From Ciona savignyi (Eukaryota; Chordata; Ascidiacea; Phlebobranchia; Cionidae), in the NCBI GenBank assembly GCA_000149265.1, contig CH002592.1:594802-658801 (forward strand): a DNA stretch of 64,000 nt. Reading direction: 5' to 3'. The translations under genes were made by a program, and so were the position numbers. Shown piece after piece: positions 43,401 to 54,621 of the stretch. The notes under the pieces were generated by a model. The model was not told where the DNA came from. It saw only the letters and a list, made by a program, of their open reading frames with translations, and searched no databases. Position 1 is the stretch's first letter. Each line of letters begins with the position of its first letter.

Positions 43401-44006
43401 GTTAAGATAAAATAGACGCCATCCGCGCCACTGATTAGCATTATATTTATAAAAATCAACCAAATCCCTCATTAATTAACACTCCCCGGTCGGCCCTTGT
43501 AAATCAATTCTGTTCGGAGCTACTCAGTTTTAAATTCCATCCTTTGTTTGCCCCATTCCTCTTTGCCACGACCCTAGTCCTGGTCGGACTGTCTCACGGC
43601 CCCTGGCAAAATTACACCCTGCGGAAAGTCGATCAACTCCTTCCTCCCGTTGAGGACGCGGCCTGGTCACCCCAATCCCATCCGACCAGGCAATACCCCT
43701 CCCTGATGATTTTTACAAACGGTTCTTTCTTTTTTAAATTTTTTTTATTAGTCACACATATTTTTTATATATACATTTTTACTTTTAAAGTTTTAAAATA
43801 GAGGCTTTTAAGCGTGTGTGACTAGGGAGGGCGTGCCACCCTGTAATCCAGTGGAAGTTTACCTTTAAAACAGCACGCTATTAATATCCAATATATTTGA
43901 CCTAATAGCCCTTAGGCCGGAAGTTACCGCACATGAAGTGCTGGCAAATTTTATTGCATCGTTTTTATACCGCTGTGGTGTTGCGTAGTTGATGCGAATA
44001 AAAGTA
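40440..44006 (+). mobile_element. RLE-type LINE (R2/NeSL-like), 5'-truncated
   Basis: The element contains RT and restriction-like-endonuclease coding (40652-42503) and a long 3' UTR (42504-44006) ending gatgcgaataaaagta. This organisation, with the endonuclease after RT rather than before it, defines the RLE LINE group. R2-clade members usually sit in 28S rDNA, but no rDNA is seen here. The GC content is clearly higher than the surrounding gene. Confidence 0.8.
40652..42503 (+). pseudogene. RT and restriction-like endonuclease of the RLE LINE
   Basis: RT starts with HVFVLDSVISEAKMRRQNLL and FLDVRNAFGSVRHD. The catalytic YADDLVVV is at about 40930, but the block that should lie between (PxxxG..P..LF) is deleted. 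The middle part is in shifted frames (41135-42042). A CCHC-like CRCCGAGFETLPHVLNWC lies near 42025-42080, followed by the RLE domain in 42084-42503 with LRPDIVARRADG and VVVANVACPFD, then a K..KY motif (KRKLTKYDELC). Frameshifts and the RT deletion make it inactive. Confidence 0.75.
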
Positions 44007-44584
44007 CTTTTACCCTGAGCACTGCTATAGAATACGTGGCGTTGCGTTAGATTTATTTAAAAACTACCTGACTAAGAGATCCCAATATTTATTTGTTTCT
44101 AATGTTCGCTCAAGTATTAAACCTGTCTTGTGTAGTGTACCCCAAGGGTCTACCTTAGGTCCGCTACTTTTTTTAATGTATATTAATGATTTGCCCTTAG
44201 TTTCCAATTTTGTCACCAAACTGTTTGCTGATGACACTTGTTTGTATATGTCAAGCAAATGTCCTTATGAACTTCAAAAAAAGTGAACTTTAAACTAATT
44301 GCAACAGATGATTGGCTGCGATCTACTAACCTCTCCCTTAAGTATAGTAAAACTTCATATATATTATTCACCGGAAATTTAAAGCCGATAGGCATTAATG
44401 ACTTCCACTTAAATATTAATAATAACAAACTTATTCCATCTTAATCAGCCAAATATTTGGGTCCTGTTAGATGAAAAGCTCAATTGGAACTGACATATTC
44501 TCAATCTCTCACAAAAATTAGCTAGGTATTTTGGTATAATGGTCAAACTCAGTAGATATGTTGATATCAAAACTCTGCTGAATA
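44007..44584 (+). pseudogene. CR1/Jockey-like LINE RT fragment
   Basis: The plus strand reads ALDLFKNYLTKRSQYLFVSN, then VPQGSTLGPLLFLMYINDLP, then LFADDTCLYMSS, then WLRSTNLSLKYSKTSYILFT. These are RT motifs of the CR1/L2/Jockey type, different from the RLE element it is wedged into. A stop and a frameshift occur after LYMSS. It sits between two copies of the RLE-LINE 3' UTR. Confidence 0.75.
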
Positions 44585-44777
44585 TTTACTACTTTTCCCG
44601 ACCGGTTTAGACATCCGCTTTTACATTATAACAATTGATTTAAGTCGCGGAGGTGCGCTGAAGTTGTTTTGTATCGTCTTTTTACCCATTCATTGTATCA
44701 TTCTTTAACGTCTATTACACTTTAAAATAGTACCCGTAGGGCCCCACCCTCCGTACACGATTGACACGAACCCGTCT

Positions 44778-44810
<33 letters not shown>

Positions 44811-45604
44811 CGAGCCAAGTTTCGAACCCATGATGGGCTCGTCACTAGGATCGTTTTTTTTGTATAAGAGTCGGTATATGTATCGGTCGCGTTAACCATT
44901 TGGCCACACGACCGTACAGAACCCGTCTTCTTCCGCCCCGTTGTTGAACATCGGTGACGGTCCGGCCATCGTGCGGACGACTTGGTTAAGATAAAATAGA
45001 CGCCATCCGCGCCACTGAGTAGCAATTTATTTATAAAAACCAACCAAAAAGTCCCTGAATAATTAACATTCCCCGGTCGGCCCTTGTAAATCAATTCTGT
45101 TCAGAGCTACTCAGTTTTAAATTCCATTCTTTGCTTAATTCCCCTTTGCCCCGACCCTAGTCCTGGTCGGACTGTCTCACGGCCCCTTGCAAAATTACAC
45201 CCTGCAGAAAGTCGATCAACTCCTTCTTCCCGTTGAAGACGCGGCCTGGTCCCCCCAATTCCATCTGACCTGGCCATACCCCTCCCTGTTGTTTTTTCTA
45301 TAAACATTTCTTTCTTTTTTAACATTTGTTCAAGTCACACATATTTTATATATATATTTTTATTTTTAAAGTTTTAAAATAGCGGGTTTTAGCGAGTGTG
45401 ACTAGGCAGGGCGCACCACCCTGTAGTCCAGTGGAAGTATACCTTTAAAACAACACGCTAATTAATATCCAATATATTTGATAACCCGATAGCCCTCTAA
45501 GGGCTACCGGAGCCCGGACGTTACCGCACTTGGAAGTGCTGGCGAATTTTATCGCATCGTTTTATACCGCTGTGGTGTTGCGTGGTTGATGCGAATAAAA
45601 GTAA
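44585..45604 (+). mobile_element. Second copy of the RLE-LINE 3' UTR
   Basis: It matches 43160-44006 from cccgaccggtttagac to gatgcgaataaaagta, with small indels. It is a separate, strongly 5'-truncated insertion or the other arm of a duplication. A short SINE is inserted in it at 44783-44918. Confidence 0.8.
44783..44918 (-). mobile_element. Short tRNA-like SINE, second copy, 14-bp TSD
   Basis: The body is the same as 5296-5410 (tggccacacgaccgtac on the plus strand, minus-strand A- and B-box-like motifs, long A tail). It is flanked by gaacccgtcttctt at 44768-44781 and 44919-44932. It interrupts the LINE 3' UTR. Confidence 0.85.
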
Positions 45605-45869
45605 TACAACATAAATCTTAAAAGCAAGTGAAGATGTCACAAGGTTGAAAGTCAATTGCTATTTCTGCACGGAGCTTGGGTTGACGCAAAGGTTGTAGTT
45701 TACACCGCAGAGCATTGTATTCTCGCTTTGTCTGGGTTTGCATTTAGTTTATCAATCATCCTTGGTGAGGACCATCATCGGCTATTGGTTTGTGTTCTTT
45801 ATGTTCCATGTTATTTGCTGGGGATTTTAGCCTCCGCTACGGCCTTACTTATGTTTTTGTGGTGACCAG
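45605..45869. other. Spacer between the LINE 3' end and the minisatellite
   Basis: The short plus-strand frame at 45656-45865 has no support. Nothing else is seen. Confidence 0.4.
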
Positions 45870-46230
45870 TCAACTGAACCCCTTACAACTGAACCCCTTA
45901 CAACTGAACCCCTACAACAGAACCCCTTTACAACTGAACCCCTTTCAAATAAACCCATTTACAACTGAACCCCTTTCAACTGAACCCCTTTTAACTGAAC
46001 CCCTACAACTGAACCCCTTACAACTGAACCCTTTTACAACTGAACCCCTACAACTGAACCCCTTACAACTGAATCCCTTACAACTGAACCCCTTACAACT
46101 GAACCCCTACAATTGATTGAACCCCTTACAACTGAACCCCTTACAACTGAACCCCTTACAACTGAACCCCTTACAACTGAACCCCTTACAACTGAAACCC
46201 TTACAACTGAACCCCTTTAACTGAACCCTT
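45870..46230 (+). repeat. 16-17-bp minisatellite (ccttacaactgaaccc)
   Basis: About 20 imperfect units with a C4-6 tract of variable length. The same unit occurs in reverse complement from 46440 onwards. Confidence 0.95.
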
Positions 46231-46439
46231 GAAAAATTTAAGCCCGATGACGTCGTCATGTCCCAAATTGAATACTGATAATGTTTGACGTTCTAAGTTT
46301 GTTTCCATCATCAATATAAAAAATGTTACGACTCTTTGGGCAAACCACATTTAAACGGCAGTATACAATTCATTTAACTTAGTTGACAGTTAAAGAAAGG
46401 ATTAATAAATTATGTCTGTGCGGCCTAATGTGTTGATGT

Positions 46440-47690
46440 AGGGGCTTCAGTTGTCAAGTGGATAAGTTAAAAGGTGTTCAATTGTAAGAGGTTAAGTTGT
46501 TGGGGGTTCAGTTAAAAGAGGTTAAGTTGTGAGGGCATAAGTTGTAAGGGGTTAAGATTAAAAAGGACTGCAGGTGTAAGAGATTTAGTTGTAAGGGGGT
46601 CGCGTGAAAGAGGTGCGGGGAGAGGGGGGGCCGGGCGGAGGGCGGGGGAGGGGCGTCGGGGTCCAGAGGCGGAGCGGGGGGGGGGGGNNNNNNNNNNNNN
46701 NNNNNNNNNNNNNNNNNNNNNNNNNNNNNNNNNNNNNNNNNNNNNNNNNNNNNNNNNNNNNNNNNNNNNNNNNNNNNNNNNNNNNNNNNNNNNNNNNNNN
46801 NNNNNNNNNNNNNNNNNNNNNNNNNNNNNNNNNNNNNNNNNNNNNNNNNNNNNNNNNNNNNNNNNNNNNNNNNNNNNNNNNNNNNNNNNNNNNNNNNNNN
46901 NNNNNNNNNNNNNNNNNNNNNNNNNNNNNNNNNNNNNNNNNNNNNNNNNNNNNNNNNNNNNNNNNNNNNNNNNNNNNNNNNNNNNNNNNNNNNNNNNNNN
47001 NNNNNNNNNNNNNNNNNNNNNNNNNNNNNNNNNNNNNNNNNNNNNNNNNNNNNNNNNNNNNNNNNNNNNNNNNNNNNNNNNNNNNNNNNNNNNNNNNNNN
47101 NNNNNNNNNNNNNNNNNNNNNNNNNNNNNNNNNNNNNNNNNNNNNNNNNNNNNNNNNNNNNNNNNNNNNNNNNNNNNNNNNNNNNNNNNNNNNNNNNNNN
47201 NNNNNNNNNNNNNNNNNNNNNNNNNNNNNNNNNNNNNNNNNNNNNNNNNNNNNNNNNNNNNNNNNNNNNNNNNNNNNNNNNNNNNNNNNNNNNNNNNNNN
47301 NNNNNNNNNNNAGAGGTTAAGTTGTGAGGGCATAAGTTGTAAGGGGTTAAGATTAAAAAGGACTGCAGTTGTAAGAGATTTAGTTGTAAGGGGTTCAGTT
47401 GAAAGAGGTGCAGTTAAAAGGGGTTCAGTTGAACGGAGTTCAGTTGTAAGGGATTCAGTTGTAAGGGGTTCAGTTGAAAGGGGTTCAGTTAAAAGGGTTT
47501 CAGTTGTAAAGGGGTTCAGTTGAAAGGGGTTAAGTTAAAAGGGGTTCAGTTGTAAAGGGGTTCAGTTGTAGGGGTTTAGTTGTAAAGTGTTCAGTTGTAG
47601 ATGTTCAGTTGAAAGGGGTTCAGTTGTAAAGGGGTTTAATTAAAAGGGGTTCAGTTGTAAAGGGGTTCAGTTGTAAGGGGTTTAGTTTTT
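46440..47690 (-). repeat. Inverted arm of the minisatellite, with assembly gap
   Basis: It consists of ggggttcagttgtaag units, the reverse complement of the 45870-46230 array. The N run 46688-47311 interrupts it. The text aagttgtgagggcataagtt occurs just before (46523-) and just after (47329-) the gap. The 80 bp ahead of the gap turn abruptly G-rich and end in a G run, which looks like low-quality sequence. Confidence 0.85.
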
Positions 47691-48000
47691 TTGGAAGGGC
47701 AGCATGTCTGGGTAAATTGCCCTCCTACAGGTTCGGCTCTCCGTACCCAATTCAACTTTCAACAGTTCCGATCATACGAAGGCATTGTTTCTTGGGAACA
47801 CTACAAACTTAAACCCCCTTACCGCGGTAAAAAAGCACGATGTTATACATAATTATTTCATGCAGCCGTGTCCATTGGTTGGGTATAATGATTGTTGCAA
47901 TAAATAAAGAAGTCCTTCAAGGTATGCGTGCCATATTTGACCTAAGTTTCAATTTACCTGAAATAGTCACGTCAATCTCTGTTTTATATGTACATTAATA
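47691..48000. other. Probable fragment of I-like LINE 5' leader
   Basis: aggttcggctctccgtac, caactttcaacag and the gggaaca/aaacccccttacc phrases recall the leader of the LINE at 52.6-53.2 kb. It is short and diverged. Confidence 0.4.
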
Positions 48001-48071
48001 TGGGCGGGTCCACAGTAGCTCCGGGACCAGGAATTAAGGCCATGGAAGGCCCATTACTCCAGCGGCCCGGT

Positions 48072-48278
48072 CTAACATGGATCCGGGATATAGCGGTCAA
48101 GTCGGCCAGTGTCCTGAAGGAAGCTGACTAAATGCTTTACCGGGATAGATGCGAGATCATCAGTTTTAAAAATTCCAAAATTTCTCCATCTGGTTACAGC
48201 AAATGCTGGACAATGGCCAACATAGTGTAAAGGAGTCTCGTCTTCTTCTTGGCAAGAGTTACAGCAAATGCTGGACAA
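48072..48278 (-). pseudogene. C-terminal zinc-knuckle end of the I-like LINE
   Basis: CCNSCQEEDETPLHYVGHCP is the C..C...H....C motif common at the end of I/R1-type ORF2 proteins, followed by AVTRWRNFGIF. It is separated from the rest of ORF2 by the SINE at 48281-48569. Confidence 0.7.
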
Positions 48279-48280
48279 TG

Positions 48281-48569
48281 TCCGGTCCGTTGGTCTAACG
48301 GTTTAGTGCGTCGCCTTTCAATCGAAAGGTTAAAGGTGCAAACCTGGTCGCTAGCTAGTCAGTTGGGTCCTTAGGCAAGGCACTTTACGGACATTGCCTG
48401 AACCCAGCGGATTAATGGGTTCTACCAAATTGAAGGAACATGTCTATCATATACAACACACTGCAATTGCTCCGGTAACCCAACGATGGGCGCGAGATGA
48501 TCTGACGATTGCCCGTGTGTTAACCCCCTTGGTTTTCCCATTCACGGGGATAAAGATGAACATCCTAAG
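48281..48569 (+). mobile_element. tRNA-derived SINE inside the I-like LINE
   Basis: It is full length: tccggtccgttggtctaacg (A box), the B box region, cccagcggattaatgggttc, cccccttggttttcccattc and ggggataaagatgaacatcc. Confidence 0.9.
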
Positions 48570-51020
48570 AGGGACAGGTTGCACATGCCGTGCGCATGAG
48601 GATGGATTGGTGCTTAGCCAAATTAGCATGACCAGTGATAATCTGAAGAACAGATCGTAACTGTCTCCGCCGCAGCCGTAGAAGTTCCCTGAACAGGGAT
48701 ATAGGCCTTGTCCAAGATACTCCTTCGTCTGACGACAGCCACAGTGTTGTCTCCATTCCTCAGCATGTTTTCGGCTCATCCACGCCTCCAATTCTGTTCT
48801 GACAGAGCAGACAGGAATACAGAGGGATGGTTCTGGACCGATAAAGGCAGTGCTGGATGCGTCACGAGCCAAATCGTCAGCTTGATCATTGCCATCAAAC
48901 TTTGAGTGGCCTGGTAATCCAGCAGAGTTCCACAAGATTAAGCCCTCCAAGATTGTGAAAAAGGTACCATGTCTCTCGCAGCAAGCGGCTATGTATCTTC
49001 AAGCACATTAGAGCTTTTAAATCAGCCTGACTATCTCTGTGAATGGTGATGGACATTTTTACAGTGTTTCAAGACTTCAAAATCGTTGCAGCATGGTTTA
49101 TTGCAAGGATCTGCGTCTGAAAAACTGAGGGGAAGCTTCCAAGGTGAGAGCTGAGTTTGTAATCACACTTGCTGGATTGAATAAGTACTCCAGCACCAGT
49201 CGATCCATCTAGTCGTGACCCACCAATGTAACAGACAAGCTGTGATGGGTCAGATGGGCGTGTAGGTGGAGTGATGTTGTCACGGTCGCTGATCTGAATC
49301 GCGAAATGTCGTTCCAGATGGAGAGTGCACTATCTGTAATCCACTGGCAATGATAAAAGATGGATATCTTCCATTGCTTGGTTGCAGATGTCAATATGAC
49401 TTTTCTTGTGCCAGACTAAGTAACCAGACCCCTTCCAGTAACCTAACAATCTCAGGCGGTTTGCCGTTTGTATCGCTGTGCCCTGGAGATACACAGGTGC
49501 AGCGGGGGCAGGTTAAGTAGCATCTCCATTGCCCTTGTGGGAGTGCCTTTAAAGGCGCCATTGATGCATAGGCAGGCCAATCTTTGAACCTTGCGCAGGT
49601 TGCCCTGTGCGTTGGTATGTTGCGCTGACTGACGACACTAATGAAGCATAGGTCAAAATAGGTCGGATAATCTGACAGTAGAACCACATCATTATTTTTG
49701 GCTGTAGCCTCCATGTAGGGCCAACTGATCTACGGCATTGTGCTAGAGCAGCAGTGGCCTTCTTGATACGAATTGAATGGTTATTCTTCCAAGAAAACTT
49801 GTTGTCTAGGATGACACCAAGATAATTAGCTTTCTTTAACTAAGCTGGATATTTTGGAGATAAATTGATTTTAAAGACCATTTTCTCCTTCTTGTGAACA
49901 TTACCACCACTGTCTTAGCCGGGGCAAAGCAAAGGTGGTTGTTTATTGCCCATTTCTCCAGACGATTAAGGGTTGTTTGAACAATCATCCCAATTGTTAA
50001 TGGGTCTGGGCCAGATATAATGACGCTCAAAGTCATCAGCATATGCTTGCACAAGTGCAGCCTCTTGACTAGTAAATTGGCGTAGTAGAGTGTCCACCAA
50101 GAGGTTCCATAACAAGGGGGATAGGATTCCCCCTTGTGGACAACCTTTTTTGACCTGTTTTCTTCTCGGTACAGCCATGGAGTTCTGCTGTGGCTGTTTG
50201 GCGTTTAAGCATATAACTTATCCGCCGGATAACTTTTGTATTAAAATGATACTTTCGCAAAGAAACTATCATGGAAACAAAAGTGGCATTAGAGAAGGCT
50301 CTGCTCCTTCAATATCCAGGAATACTCCGAGAGCATATTGGTTATGGAAGACCGTCTTCTCCAGTTGGATAACCATATTGTATAGGGCATCTTCGGTAGA
50401 AAATCCCGCTCTATATGCATATTGGTTGGGGTGTAGGGGGGATTGTCCAATAGGTCCCTCCTGCAGATACCAAAGTATGAGTCTCTCGACCTTCATCACA
50501 AATTACATGAGATTCAGGGGTCGATATCATATAGGCTTGCTTTCCAGTGTCGATAGGGTTTTGCCAGTCTTCCTTCCCTGGTTTGGGTGGAAAAACCACT
50601 CTCGCGATCAGCCATCTTTGTGAGATGAAACCCAACAGGAGAGATGCTTTAAAGATCTAGATAAGAAAGGGGGCACAGGATTTCCAATCCTTTTTGAATA
50701 AGTATTGAATAGATTCCATCTGGCCCTGGGCTTTTAAAAGGCTTAAATGATGTATCAGCAGCCCTAATTCTTTCAGCTGTGATGATGTTGTTGACTAGCA
50801 CTTCATCGCTAGCTTGAATTGAGAACCATTGTTTAACGTGGTTAGTAGATGATCCTTGATTATTTACGTTCTCTGGGAAGTGTGCGTCCAGGAGAACGTG
50901 TAAGGTTTCAGGTGGAGTGCTGGTGAAATCACCATTTGACTTCCGCACAGATCCAATCTGAAGAGAGCGATGCTTCCTGAGGATTCGATGAAGCCGTGCC
51001 ATTGCTGGCAAGGTGTTCAC
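48570..51020 (-). pseudogene. RT and RNase H of the I-like LINE
   Basis: RT includes NQYAYRAGFSTEDALYNMV (50269-50499), KKGCPQGGILSPLLWNLLVD and VQAYADD (49966-50178), and FAPAKTVVVMFTRRRKW. The RNase H domain ends with GLPGHSKFDGNDQADDLARD followed by FIGPEPS (48447-48950). Frames shift at least four times, so no intact polymerase is encoded. Confidence 0.8.
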
Positions 51021-51188
51021 CTCCTCACGCAGTTTGCGCCAAGACGCCCGTTTTCTGGAGCGAATGGCATTTTTGTAAGCTCGGGTGCTTGCCTTGGACT
51101 CATCCCATGCGGCAGGAGTCTTAAGCTTAAGGGCTTTCCGGTGGGAGCGTCTCGCACAGCGACGAAGAAATGTGAGTTCTGCTCACCA

Positions 51189-52079
51189 TCAGGAAGGAGT
51201 GTCATTTGATGTTCTTTTGATCAGGCTACACGATTTCTCATATGATAAGGTAATGGCTGTTTCGTCAGCTTTCGCCAGCTTGGCAACCTGCTTAGCAGTT
51301 TTTGGAGGTGCACCTGGGATTGCCCCACACAGGAGAGTAAGTTGTTTTGAGTATAGCATCCAGTCAGGTTTGCGAACATTCCTGTGATGCGATGGAGTGG
51401 TCTTACAAAGGTTGTTCACTCTGAAAGTTATCAATTGGTGGTCGGACAAAGAGGCTTCTTTGCTGACCTTCCAGTCTGACACCTTTGAAAGCAGATTGGC
51501 AGAGCACAGAGTGAGATCGAGAACCTCAGCTCGGTTTCTGGTCACAAAGGTCGGAGAGTTGCCAGTATTGCATACTGACAGCCTTGTGCTCATTAAATAC
51601 TCCATAGGGACATGCCCTCGACTATTGCAGTCAGTGCTTCCCCAGTAGTAATGGTGAGCGTTTGCATCTGTCCCGATGAGCAGACGAAGGTTTGATTGTT
51701 CACAATGGGTTACCAGTTCTCGCATCTTGTGCGGTGGTGGTTCCATAGGGTCATTACCAGCCATGTAAACAGAACAGAAAACAACAGGGTTTTTGCTGTT
51801 AGTGTTGTCTGCAATTGCAATTGTGCAGGTGTCTCTGTCCATTAATTGAAGTAGAGGCCACGCCACCAGATTCTTAGCAGACAGGATGCAAGCACGTGGC
51901 TTGCTTGAATTAGGATCAGAAAAGCAGCAACCATTCCGAGGAACAAAGGCCACTTTTCCTTGCTTACAGTATGGTTCCTGTAGAAGGGTAAGTGGTGTTT
52001 GTCCCATTGTTGGGAACCGACCCATTAATTGTTGGGCGGCTGCTATAAAAATGGTGCAAGTTGTTCTGGCAAAGAACAA
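51189..52079 (-). CDS. AP-type endonuclease domain of the I-like LINE
   Basis: This 296-codon frame encodes an exonuclease/endonuclease/phosphatase fold: LLQEPYCKQGKVAF, FCSVYMAGNDP, LRLLIGTDANAHHYYWGS (catalytic D and N), AEVLDLTLCS and SLSDHQLITF (catalytic SDH). It nicks target DNA for target-primed reverse transcription. The domain is intact in this copy, but the ORFs around it are broken. Confidence 0.85.
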   Translation of the reverse strand: MFFARTTCTIFIAAAQQLMGRFPTMGQTPLTLLQEPYCKQGKVAFVPRNGCCFSDPNSSKPRACILSAKNLVAWPLLQLMDRDTCTIAIADNTNSKNPVVFCSVYMAGNDPMEPPPHKMRELVTHCEQSNLRLLIGTDANAHHYYWGSTDCNSRGHVPMEYLMSTRLSVCNTGNSPTFVTRNRAEVLDLTLCSANLLSKVSDWKVSKEASLSDHQLITFRVNNLCKTTPSHHRNVRKPDWMLYSKQLTLLCGAIPGAPPKTAKQVAKLAKADETAITLSYEKSCSLIKRTSNDTPS

Positions 52080-52083
52080 GGTC

Positions 52084-52580
52084 CTTGCTGGTCGTTTTCA
52101 GAGCCTCCATCACACACTAGTGTTTAAGAGACCGGTTTCCCACAAAAGTGAGAAGACCCGCTATGTAGTGAGGGCTGAAGTCCATCTTGCGCAGATCTTC
52201 AATCGCAGACATCTCCACACCTAAACGTAGGTGTGTGCCTTCTTCCGTCACTTCGCCGACGTACCCACGGTCGTGGAACTTCTCAATGGGAAGTCCGGAG
52301 TTCTGGAACCCGAGAAGTCGAATAAATCGTTCCGGGTTTTTTGTACCTTCGGGTCAGAGACCCAGACAGTGTAGACGCGTTCGTTCAGACGATCTTCGGG
52401 CCCATTTGCTGTGTAGCCAATGTTCTTACCTGGCATTGGTGGTAAACCACGGATAAACCTCCTGAAGGCTGCCAGTGTCGCTGTATCCATACAGGTGACC
52501 TTCACGGTACCTGACTTTAGCAGCACAAGCCCTTTGGCATTTATAGGAGGAAGTGTTTCGTCCAACATGGAGTCTGCCAT
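52084..52580 (-). pseudogene. ORF1-like region of the I-like LINE
   Basis: ORF 52248-52580 (MADSMLDETLPPINAKGLVL; RFIRGLPPMPGKNIGYTANG; RLNERVYTVWVSDP) precedes the endonuclease. A frameshift near 52260 moves the frame on to a second block (LRLGVEMSAIEDLRKMDFSP). The fold is not recognised with confidence; an RNA-binding role is the family expectation. Confidence 0.5.
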
Positions 52581-53230
52581 AGCACTCTCGATGTAGCGGA
52601 TATCAGCTTGGACAAGACTTTCCGACCCGCTAGCGGTTAGAACATCAAGTCTAAGACATCAAGTCTAACGCCCTCCCGCAGTTTCGGCTCTCCGTAGGAC
52701 CCCGAACATCTTTCAACAGCTCCCGCCGACCCTCGTACACAGATGGGGAATCAGCCCACTGAGACTCAGAAGGCCATCGATATGTCTACGACTGGACTTG
52801 ATCATCACACCCTCGCAAGGGTTTACCCCCTAGTAGCCGAGGCGCTACTCTCAGTACCACGGTGCTCCTAGTGCGCTAACCCCCAAAGTACCGTGTTGGA
52901 GTTACACCACTTATCTAAAGGGACATAATTCTCAAGCAGCAGGTGGCCTTTGCAGTTCGGAAGCCGCATAAACTGGCCAGGGCTAGAACCAGGTTATCCC
53001 TGCCGTGGGTGGGGTCGAGGAATTCCCCTTTACATACCATTAAGTAGTTTAACGATAACCCGAAAGTGGATTGCAGCTTTTTCAGTTCCTCACCTTCGAC
53101 CTTACCACCATGGGTGACCCTGCCAGGGGTAGAAAATTCTACGATGGCATTGCTCTTGGGTTCATTGGAAACTCAAACCCCCCTACCACGTTAAGGTGGC
53201 AATCCATAGGGAGGAAGGAAATGTTTTATA

Positions 53231-54621
53231 TGTTAGAGAACTAAAAATATTTTTCGCTTGGCGTTAAACAAGTTTTCGACAAACCACCAAAAGGCTGTTA
53301 CCGCTTATAAACACTCGCGAAAGGAACCGCCGGTTGCAAGGGGTACAAGGTAATAATGTGAGATGACTAAAACTTATTACACCCTGCTGCTAGATGATTA
53401 ACCCATCAATCTAAATTTATGTTTTTTTGACAGCGAAGCTAGCGATTTGATATCAGACAGAAGTTGTTCCAGTTTGTAAGTATTGAAATTACGGGTCTTT
53501 CGGTTGTTGGTATGTCACCAAGCCTGACTATATTCAGTCTCCCACAAATCTTCTACTGATATTCTATTGAAATTGCTCGAATAAACACTATATTTGTTAT
53601 GATCAAAGCAGATATAAATATAACCTTTCTATAAAGAAATTCATCAACGTCGGAAATGTTTTAAATGAGAAAAGCCGGGGTAACCTAATTGATGTATTTC
53701 GACTGGAGTAGAAGTATCTTTTTTCTGAAGCAAGGATTTTTTGTAGGAAAATTCTGTAGGAAATTTTTCTAAGGAGAAACTTTCCCAACATACGTAGGAA
53801 ACTGTATTAATGTATTTCTTCCAAGGTAAAAAGTATCTGATTATTTAAACTAAGAATTGTTTTAGGAAATTCCCAAATTTTAGGCAAAGTGCCTTCCCGA
53901 ACATATTAGTATTTGCTCTGATAAACCTTGACGGGAAATCCGATCGAATAAAATATTTATCTCACGAATTCCACCTCCATTCCTTCCTGGGTCAGTAATT
54001 AACTCACGATGTCAAGAAAATCGTTATTTATTGAAACCACAAAAAAGCTTGCTTATTTAGCCTAACCTCTCTGGAGCATAATCGGTACATTTGGAAGCCA
54101 ATGCTACTTCTTATTGTGCAATGTCTTCAGTAGTTCGAACTGATTTCTCTAAATCACCCGATATGTTGAGGATGTTACCAGTAAGAGAAGAAGAGTCAGC
54201 ATGAACACTTGTGCTAAATACTTTATCTTTCCCCTTAATAATCGATATTGTATGTTAGCAGGTGAAGTAGAGTCAACATAGACACTCGTGCTATAAATCC
54301 TTTAGCATTACCGCCTTGCTATCCTTGTTTGATTTTATTTCAGTGCTTGATATTTTTTGTCAAAAATGAAGAGAAGCTTGATTTAGGTTGACAATGCACC
54401 CATGTACTCACTAAACTTGGGTTTGGTTTTGGATTTCTAAAATTTGTGTTCTTGGCATTTTAGATTTAATAAATTTTAAAAAAATATTCGACGATTTGTC
54501 ATGCGTCATCGTCAGACATGATCTGCTATTCTCCAATAACGGCGTTATATTGGTTTTAAAATGACTAAGTAATCTGATTAATGATACGAATATATACATT
54601 ATTATTATTACTAATACTTAC
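53231..54621. other. Unassigned AT-rich stretch
   Basis: Nothing is recognised. If the Q-rich exon belongs to the NLR gene, this is intron. Confidence 0.35.

Larger units (their letters stand above)
48001..53230 (-). mobile_element. I/LOA-like LINE, nearly full length (minus)
   Basis: From right to left it contains a leader (about 52640-53230), an ORF1-like part (52248-52580), AP endonuclease (51189-52079), RT (about 49836-51020), RNase H (about 48565-49150) and a C-terminal CCHC-like motif (48072-48278). The presence of RNase H after RT places it in the I/LOA/R1-type group. Several frameshifts are present, and a SINE splits the 3' end at 48281. Confidence 0.8.

Noticed and set aside
43544..43801. 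85-codon ORF in the RLE-LINE 3' UTR
   Set aside because: Its frame is not kept in the second 3' UTR copy at 44585-45604, so it is not conserved coding sequence.
45790..46116. Plus-strand ORF with TEPLQLNPLQLNP-type repeats
   Set aside because: It is translation of the 16-17-bp minisatellite.
46512..47333. Long ORFs across the N run
   Set aside because: Most of the translation is X over an assembly gap; the flanks are minisatellite.
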